Origin: a virus | Direction: 5' to 3' (one strand) | DNA length: 64,000 bases | IMG/VR virus record: IMGVR_UViG_3300021185_001145 | Coordinates: 19,591 to 83,590 of that record | Part shown: one piece after another, positions 59,887 through 64,000 of the stretch | Position numbering within the stretch: position 1 is the first letter of the stretch | How the letters are laid out: every line of letters begins with the position of its first letter | The notes under the pieces: model-generated | Seen by the model: only the letters and a program-made list of their open reading frames with translations | What the model was told of the DNA's origin: nothing | Database searches by the model: none | Position numbers and translations under genes: made by a program

Positions 59887-60297
59887 TTAGAAGTTGAAAG
59901 ATGCACCAATTTTGACTTCAGTACGCTCTCCATTATCTACATCCCACTCAGTTTCAGCATAAAACTCAGTGTCTTCACGCAATGCCCATGTGGCACCTAG
60001 TTCGATGTTCGGGCGGCTACCTGAACTGAAAGCGTCAAGCATGATGATATCGTCACCAAACGAGTTACCAGCAGTGCTATCGAATGCTGTAATGGTTGTG
60101 CCGATGCTCATGGTCAGAGGACCGTCTACCATCGGTTGCCAATTGACTTCTGGGTTCAGTGTCAATGTAGTAGAACCTGCATCCAGAAGGTATTCTGCTT
60201 TTACTTCTGTGTCAAGTGACAGACCTGGGACTGGGAGGTCTGCGGCGATTGCGGGGGTAGTTGCCATTGCGGCAACGAAAGCGAATGCTCTTTTCAT
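59887..60297 (-). CDS. Secreted beta-strand protein, outer-membrane type (136 aa)
   Basis: Start at MKRAFAFVAAM with AAGGA 9 bases upstream; signal peptide cut after AIAA (about 19). The mature part consists of alternating strands (KAEYLLDAGSTTLTLNPEVNW, LTMSIGTTITAF, PNIELGATWALREDTEFYAETEWDV) and ends VKIGASFNF, with a terminal Phe as in outer-membrane barrel proteins. About six strands: half a porin, or a subunit. Monocistronic, with strong terminator and probable promoter. Origin from a host porin is plausible. Confidence 0.7.
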   Translation of the reverse strand: MKRAFAFVAAMATTPAIAADLPVPGLSLDTEVKAEYLLDAGSTTLTLNPEVNWQPMVDGPLTMSIGTTITAFDSTAGNSFGDDIIMLDAFSSGSRPNIELGATWALREDTEFYAETEWDVDNGERTEVKIGASFNF

Positions 60298-60349
60298 TGA
60301 TATCATATCCTTATTATTACTTTTTACTGTGACGTTGCATCACACCACA

Positions 60350-60378
60350 TATGTATCAGGATATACTACTAAAGTCAA
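60350..60378 (-). promoter_or_regulatory. Probable sigma70 promoter of the OMP-like gene
   Basis: Minus strand TTGACT, 17 bp, TACATA (weaker -10). A short GTGATG/CGTCAC hairpin lies in the leader. Confidence 0.45.
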
Positions 60379-60401
60379 CTACCCCACAGAAGATTGTAAA
60401 C

Positions 60402-60992
60402 TTATGTGTCTTCTTGGTCACGGTCGAAGATAACGCCTTCTATCATTCCAGTGACATTATCATCAAGAAGATTATAGAGTTCTTCCCAAGTAGGTTCAAA
60501 GTCATCAGGTTCTTCTGCACCCTCTTCATCTTCATCCCACCAGAGTTTGATACCTAAATCATTAAACTCATCGCTATCAATTGTCTCTTCATCATACAAT
60601 TCACCATCAGCAAAAACGCCTGATGCAACCCAATTAGGACATTCGTCTTCTGAAGAATACGATAGAATAACATTCGGGTCTGCTTCAGTAATCTCTTTTG
60701 CAATACGCTCAAGTAGGTCACTTGGAGTACCCCATGCACTTTCGAATGAAATGCTTTGCTCATCGTCATAGTCAAAGACGTAGCACCACTTTGTACCAAT
60801 CTCTTCTATCAACAGGCTCCACTCTTCAGCATCGTAGAGTGCTTTAGTATCTTCCCACATTGCAAAAGCAGGCACTTGATGTTCCCACTCTTTCTGCAAG
60901 TCAAGGTGACGTTTATTAATATTAGACATTGCCTTATGTGCGGCATCATTACCTTGAGCAATGTCAATACGAGTTGTTACATGATTTGCCAT
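60402..60992 (-). CDS. Api92/DUF1281-like phage protein (196 aa)
   Basis: MANHVTTRIDIAQGN followed by a ferredoxin-like pattern with CYVFDYDDEQSISFESAWGTPSDLLERIAKEI, then a very acidic tail (DEDEEGAEEPDDFEPTWEEL). The combination 'W-x-C-x-F ... SAWxPPxxxxxxLA' is that of Api92-like/DUF1281 proteins of phages and plasmids; function unknown. TAATG overlap with the upstream gene. Confidence 0.7.
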   Translation of the reverse strand: MANHVTTRIDIAQGNDAAHKAMSNINKRHLDLQKEWEHQVPAFAMWEDTKALYDAEEWSLLIEEIGTKWCYVFDYDDEQSISFESAWGTPSDLLERIAKEITEADPNVILSYSSEDECPNWVASGVFADGELYDEETIDSDEFNDLGIKLWWDEDEEGAEEPDDFEPTWEELYNLLDDNVTGMIEGVIFDRDQEDT

Positions 60993-61240
60993 TATACATC
61001 TTCCCCATCATATTCAATTTCAAAGTCTACTTCATAACCGCCCTTACGTTCGGTCCAGATATCATCTTCTCGGTCATAGTCTAAACCACTATTGATGAAG
61101 TCAAAGAACTTATCAGTCTCTTCAGCCATCTCTGCTTCGAATTGTTCAAGTGTCTCAAACTCAGCAATGATTAAATCATTGTCAATATCATATGTTAGAG
61201 TTGAGGTCATTTGATGATACTCAATTTGCTTTACAATCAT
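60992..61240 (-). CDS. Small acidic protein (82 aa)
   Basis: MIVKQIEYHQMTSTLTYDIDNDLIIAEFETLEQFEAEMAEETDKFFDF. Strongly acidic, no motif recognised. Start supported by AAGGAAA. First gene after a consensus promoter and co-translated with the DUF1281-like gene. Confidence 0.6.
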   Translation of the reverse strand: MIVKQIEYHQMTSTLTYDIDNDLIIAEFETLEQFEAEMAEETDKFFDFINSGLDYDREDDIWTERKGGYEVDFEIEYDGEDV

Positions 61241-61269
61241 TTCACTTTCCTTTTTCAGATTACCTACAT

Positions 61270-61298
61270 ATTATACAACAATCAGATATGATTGTCAA
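61270..61298 (-). promoter_or_regulatory. Sigma70-type promoter, consensus
   Basis: Minus strand CCCTTGACA, 17 bp, TATAAT, 30 bp before the 82-aa gene. Confidence 0.85.
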
Positions 61299-61305
61299 GG
61301 GAAAT

Positions 61306-61683
61306 TTAATCTTCTGCGTTGAATATCTCTTTACCTGACATGAGCAAATCCCACATCACATCAAAACAAGACGCATCAAGAACAGCGGCAAATGCAGGGT
61401 TGTCAATAGGTATACCTAGATAACCTTGAACAATATTTTCGACAGGACCTTCGCTGTCATCAATTACAACAGATTGAAATAGGTTATGCATCACTACATA
61501 CAAAGCCATCATCTTCTGATTAGGGGTGAGCAAACCCCAAAACTTTTTACACTCAGTATCAATGGCGCTCATCTGACTAATTAATTTCAGAACTTCTTCT
61601 TCTGCAATCATTTTGTCAACGCCATCCATGAATTCTTTTTCTTTATTGCTTTTGAACTTATTGAAATTAATAACATTACTCAT
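61306..61683 (-). CDS. Hypothetical helical protein (125 aa)
   Basis: MSNVINFNKFKSNKEKEFMDGVDKMIAEEEVLKLISQMSAIDTECKKFW, then hydrophobic helices (MMALYVVMHNLFQSVVI) not long enough to be sure membrane spans. ATGA overlap with the upstream gene. Similar VINFxKxKxxKE starts are seen in small marine-phage proteins. Function unknown. Confidence 0.6.
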   Translation of the reverse strand: MSNVINFNKFKSNKEKEFMDGVDKMIAEEEVLKLISQMSAIDTECKKFWGLLTPNQKMMALYVVMHNLFQSVVIDDSEGPVENIVQGYLGIPIDNPAFAAVLDASCFDVMWDLLMSGKEIFNAED

Positions 61684-62057
61684 AGTATGTTTCCTAACAA
61701 TTTCGTATTCACGGCGACATCATATTCCCAATAAACATTATCAATGTCTAACTCTTGCTTTACATCTGACCACCAGATATATGAACCATCAATGAAGCAT
61801 AAACAATCAAGCCCATATTGAAATACTCTATGGTCAATCATATCGTTTGCAATCATATAGCGCAACCACATAGATGCACCATCACTAGACGCAAAGAGAG
61901 GCGAAACTGCTAGACCATTATCTTCAACAGACCAGAAGAACGCCTCACCACTTTCGAAATACGGACTAGTCGCCTGAATACTTTCAAGCACATATGTCTT
62001 TAATCCAGTAGGGATATGCAGTGTGTCTTCATTCTTTCGGGATGGCACTTTTGGCAT
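61680..62057 (-). CDS. Hypothetical protein, paralogue of its upstream neighbour (125 aa)
   Basis: Contains VEDNGLAVSPLFASSDGASMWLRYM, which matches VHNDTEIDVSPIFEESDEAEFWMFENC of the next gene upstream: both have an aromatic strand, then 'VSPxFxxSDxAxxW'. An RNA-guided or Zn function is not indicated. Overlaps its neighbours at both ends. Function unknown. Confidence 0.6.
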   Translation of the reverse strand: MPKVPSRKNEDTLHIPTGLKTYVLESIQATSPYFESGEAFFWSVEDNGLAVSPLFASSDGASMWLRYMIANDMIDHRVFQYGLDCLCFIDGSYIWWSDVKQELDIDNVYWEYDVAVNTKLLGNIL

Positions 62058-62232
62058 CCTCGTCTAACTTGCGACAGTTTTCGAACATCCAAAATTCTGC
62101 TTCATCACTTTCTTCAAAGATGGGTGAAACATCTATCTCTGTATCATTGTGAACCCAAACCCAACCATTACCTTCGTAGTTGTTTAGGTCATCAATAGAG
62201 ATTAGAATATAATTGCCTTCTCTCTTATGCAT
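62029..62232 (-). CDS. Small hypothetical protein with VSPxFxxSDxA motif (67 aa)
   Basis: Start at MHKREGNYILISIDDL, because the longer frame to 62274 runs inside the previous gene. NGWVWVHNDTEIDVSPIFEESDEAEFW resembles the following 125-aa protein, suggesting a duplicated domain. Function unknown. Confidence 0.6.
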   Translation of the reverse strand: MHKREGNYILISIDDLNNYEGNGWVWVHNDTEIDVSPIFEESDEAEFWMFENCRKLDEDAKSAIPKE

Positions 62233-62398
62233 TGTTTTTATTATCCTTTTCCTCGCTTGCAGGAATACGTTCATTCACATGACCTCTTGAAAGGTCTCTA
62301 TGAGTATGTAGTTGTTTCGCATTCGCTTCTTCTTTTGCGAGTTCTTCACGATAACGTCTTAACATATATGCATAATAACCTTCACGCTGTTCGGTCAT
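62225..62398 (-). CDS. Small charged helical protein (57 aa)
   Basis: MTEQREGYYAYMLRRYREELAKEEANAKQLHTHRD. ATGA overlap with the preceding stop sets the start. Single charged helix, unknown family. Confidence 0.55.
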   Translation of the reverse strand: MTEQREGYYAYMLRRYREELAKEEANAKQLHTHRDLSRGHVNERIPASEEKDNKNNA

Positions 62399-62568
62399 TT
62401 GCTTCCAATCCCAAGACAAGGCAAGTGAATTGCAGGTTTACAATAACGAGCATAGTCTTCAGTTCCGACCATTGCGAGTGTCATCAGAACAGGAACCGCA
62501 GTGAGCATCAGAACAATGATTAGCACAGCCCAACCGAGACCTTTCGTTGTGCAGTAATTCTCACTCAT
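62395..62568 (-). CDS. Small membrane protein (57 aa)
   Basis: MSENYCTTKGLGWAVLIIVLMLTAVPVLMTLAMVG: one long membrane helix (about 11-34) with a Cys-containing tail (YCKPAIHLPCLG). Start chosen at the ATG overlapping the upstream gene end; the longer frame is antisense-like filler. Function unknown. Confidence 0.6.
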   Translation of the reverse strand: MSENYCTTKGLGWAVLIIVLMLTAVPVLMTLAMVGTEDYARYCKPAIHLPCLGIGSK

Positions 62569-63001
62569 GTTCGCCACCATATCCTCGTGAGTTGATACCA
62601 TTGTCACGGCGAAATGCTTGCGGGTTGCGCTTTGCAGTTTCGAATGTTGCGACAGTGATTGCAACCGCACCGAGCAACAATGTGTGTAGTACCATCGACA
62701 TCACACCTGCCCACATGCTACCCACGATGATAGCAAACACAATACACCACATCCATGCAAGCACCTGCATAATCATATGTCGTGTACTGAAATCAGGAAT
62801 GACTGATAGAGGGTTCTTCTCACTATCCATCACTACATTCCAACTATTATAAATCCATTCTCTCATTGATATTACCTTTCTAAACATTACCTTTGTAGGG
62901 TAGTGAGCATCAACACTATCTCTATAGTCAATAGCGTCATACAAGTCAGCAAATTCTTTCACTACCTTTGTTTCTTTGAACCATGCCGTTACTCTATACA
63001 T
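62561..63001 (-). CDS. Membrane protein, possibly two fused small genes (146 aa)
   Basis: Residues 1-42 are a soluble segment (MYRVTAWFKETKVVKEFADLYDAIDYRDSVDAHYPTKVMF). MREWIYNSWNVVMDSE begins at residue 46, preceded by AGAAAGG 8 bases upstream, a good internal ribosome site. The second part has two membrane helices (about 76-98 and 103-122). A lost stop codon joining two genes would explain this; both forms may be made. Confidence 0.55.
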   Translation of the reverse strand: MYRVTAWFKETKVVKEFADLYDAIDYRDSVDAHYPTKVMFRKVISMREWIYNSWNVVMDSEKNPLSVIPDFSTRHMIMQVLAWMWCIVFAIIVGSMWAGVMSMVLHTLLLGAVAITVATFETAKRNPQAFRRDNGINSRGYGGEHE

Positions 63002-63230
63002 TTTTTATTTTCTTTTCATACGCAAGACACTTGGCAACAAAGTCTTCATTCACTTCTTGCACAGAAGCAGTATTCCAACGTTGGGCTTCGGCTATCGCAT
63101 CTTCTTCACGTTCAAACAATTGGATGCATCCTTCTGAGGACCATGACCTCGCAGTCCCTCTACTATTCGAATTGTACTCACGGAGATAATCCCACTCACT
63201 ATCATCTATCTGTAAGAATACTGCAAACAT
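62994..63230 (-). CDS. Small hypothetical protein (78 aa)
   Basis: MFAVFLQIDDSEWDYLREYNSNSRGTARSWSSEGCIQLFEREEDAIAEAQRWN. Alpha/beta pattern, no motif recognised; start after AAAGGTG. Its end overlaps the next ATG. Member of the small-gene operon 63832-61680. Confidence 0.6.
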   Translation of the reverse strand: MFAVFLQIDDSEWDYLREYNSNSRGTARSWSSEGCIQLFEREEDAIAEAQRWNTASVQEVNEDFVAKCLAYEKKIKNV

Positions 63231-63234
63231 CACT

Positions 63235-63468
63235 TCACCTTTCTATCAATCTATATGCACCCTCAGTAGAATGCAACGCTTCAAACAATTCCTTAAACAT
63301 ATGCGGAGGAATGCATATAAGATTAGTAAGTAAATCCTCACCATCATCTTGCTCTATATACACATAACCACTATCATTATCTATAGTAATAATAACATCA
63401 CTATTCTGACCAGTTTCATCTAAGAGAGTAGTAACAGACTTATCAAACTTAAACTCATTTGTAAACAA
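63235..63468 (-). CDS. Small acidic protein with TTG start (77 aa)
   Basis: FTNEFKFDKSVTTLLDETGQNSDVIITIDNDSGYVYIEQDDGEDLLTNLICIPPHMFKELFEAL. TTG chosen because AAGGA lies 8 bases upstream and no ATG is near. Function unknown. Confidence 0.55.
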   Translation of the reverse strand: MFTNEFKFDKSVTTLLDETGQNSDVIITIDNDSGYVYIEQDDGEDLLTNLICIPPHMFKELFEALHSTEGAYRLIER

Positions 63469-63498
63469 TATAATGTTCCTTCAACATAACATTAAACA

Positions 63499-63675
63499 TC
63501 AGAACGTTCCTTGTAGATACCATATAATAAACGCACCAACAAAGATATAAGGAGCGAGTATCCAACCAAGACGTAGACACGAAACAATAACCATCACAGT
63601 AATACCAATAAGAAACCCAATGATAATAAGGGGTTGAATGATATCCCACATAGAGTACACAATACTAACTTCCAT
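63499..63675 (-). CDS. Small two-helix membrane protein (58 aa)
   Basis: MEVSIVYSMWDIIQPLIIIGFLIGITVMVIV, then a basic turn (CLRLGW) and a second helix (ILAPYIFVGAFIIWYL). This frame has a clean membrane-protein pattern, whereas the overlapping longer frame (63455-63649) has an implausible Tyr/Cys/Trp composition. Overlaps the end of the upstream gene. Function unknown. Confidence 0.6.
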   Translation of the reverse strand: MEVSIVYSMWDIIQPLIIIGFLIGITVMVIVSCLRLGWILAPYIFVGAFIIWYLQGTF

Positions 63676-63832
63676 TAGAGTATACCTTATATGCTTGCAT
63701 TACACGCATTGTCTCATTCGTATAACCAGCAACACGCAACTCATGCTCTATAGTAGAGAGAAGAGAGGACATTGACCATCCATACCATTCTGCACGTTTC
63801 TGTAATACCTTATATGCTGTACTATATTTCAT
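63665..63832 (-). CDS. Small helical protein (55 aa)
   Basis: MKYSTAYKVLQKRAEWYGWSMSSLLSTIEHELRVAGYTNETMRVMQAYKVY. Start chosen at the ATG with AAGGA 7 bases upstream, not the ATG pair at 63856-63859. First gene after a sigma70 promoter. Function unknown. Confidence 0.6.
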   Translation of the reverse strand: MKYSTAYKVLQKRAEWYGWSMSSLLSTIEHELRVAGYTNETMRVMQAYKVYSNGS

Positions 63833-63901
63833 AATGTAATCCTTTTTATTATTCATCACAGAGCGCCTTGGGGGACCGCTAAGCGGACACAGGCACCCAT
63901 T

Positions 63902-64000
63902 TCAAATATCAGTATATACTGGTCCTAAGGGAATGTCAAGGGATTTATTTTCATCTGCGACAACTGCACGGTCCATCAACTCGACTGATGCCGCCCACTG
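63902..64000 (-). CDS. C-terminus of a gene running off the window
   Basis: An open frame of 32 codons enters from the right edge and ends TGA: QWAASVELMDRAVVAD ... IPLGPVYTDI. Too short to name. A sigma70 promoter for the downstream genes lies within these codons. Confidence 0.5.
   Translation of the reverse strand, partial: QWAASVELMDRAVVADENKSLDIPLGPVYTDI
63911..63939 (-). promoter_or_regulatory. Sigma70-type promoter of the 63.8-61.3 kb small-gene operon
   Basis: Minus strand CCCTTGACA, 17 bp, TATACT, about 80 bp before the first gene. The leader contains a CCGC/GCGG hairpin. Confidence 0.8.

Noticed and set aside
63455-63649. 64-aa minus-strand ORF rich in Tyr, Cys and Trp
   Set aside because: The overlapping frame 63499-63675 has a sensible two-helix membrane pattern and proper overlap with its neighbour.
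1-64000. Insertion sequences, integrase, attachment sites or homing endonucleases
   Set aside because: None were seen by reading; no transposase, HNH or GIY-YIG motifs and no terminal inverted repeats beyond terminator hairpins.

Overview
The window is the structural and late-gene region, plus part of the replication and accessory region, of a T4-like marine myovirus. Gene content and order (gp23-22-21-20-19-18-17-16-15-14-13, giant baseplate/fibre genes, gp8-6-25-PAAR-5-53-48 on the minus strand; gp4-26-29 on the plus strand; gp32-59-33 beyond) match the T4 superfamily, and the individual proteins look most like those of marine cyanophages and pelagiphages. The host is probably an alphaproteobacterium (SAR11 or roseobacter type) rather than a cyanobacterium. 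The evidence is a circularly permuted two-piece tmRNA with an alphaproteobacterial-style tag (ANDNYMPEMALAA), a secreted pseudoazurin, and an outer-membrane-type beta-strand protein. No photosynthesis gene is present in this window. The host call is inference.

Layout. 1-6.3 kb: head genes (major capsid, scaffold, protease, core proteins, portal) and tail tube. 6.3-12.8 kb: sheath, terminase, neck. 12.8-26.5 kb: two giant virion proteins (2032 and 2313 aa) with two small genes between them, in the place of T4 genes 9-12/wac. 26.5-39.3 kb: baseplate wedge and hub genes with a P-loop kinase-like gene embedded. 39.3-45.4 kb, plus strand: gp4, a gp2-like gene, a tube-fold protein, the gp26/gp51-type tape-measure chaperone pair with a visible -1 slippery site, and a 1113-aa tape measure carrying a GH19 lysozyme domain. 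45.4-48.9 kb, minus: gp32, gp59, gp33, a small gene, ThyX and a SleB-like cell-wall hydrolase. 49-55 kb, plus: an Asn/Thr-rich secreted protein, a Cys-repeat secreted protein, and a run of small membrane, lipase and amidase genes that resembles a lysis or envelope cassette. 55-64 kb, minus: pseudoazurin, tmRNA, RecB-like nuclease, PhoH, an OMP-like protein and many tightly overlapping small genes.

Regulation can be read directly. Structural transcription units start with the T4 late motif TATAAATA, 23-120 bp before the first gene. The minus-strand replication and accessory units start with a sigma70-type promoter of almost invariant design, TTGACA-17 bp-TATAAT-like, often preceded by CC or CCC. 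gp32 carries both in one site (TTGACA-17-TATAAATA). The tmRNA has a late promoter. Several terminators are hairpins with UUCG or GNRA loops that pair fully only in the minus-strand RNA.
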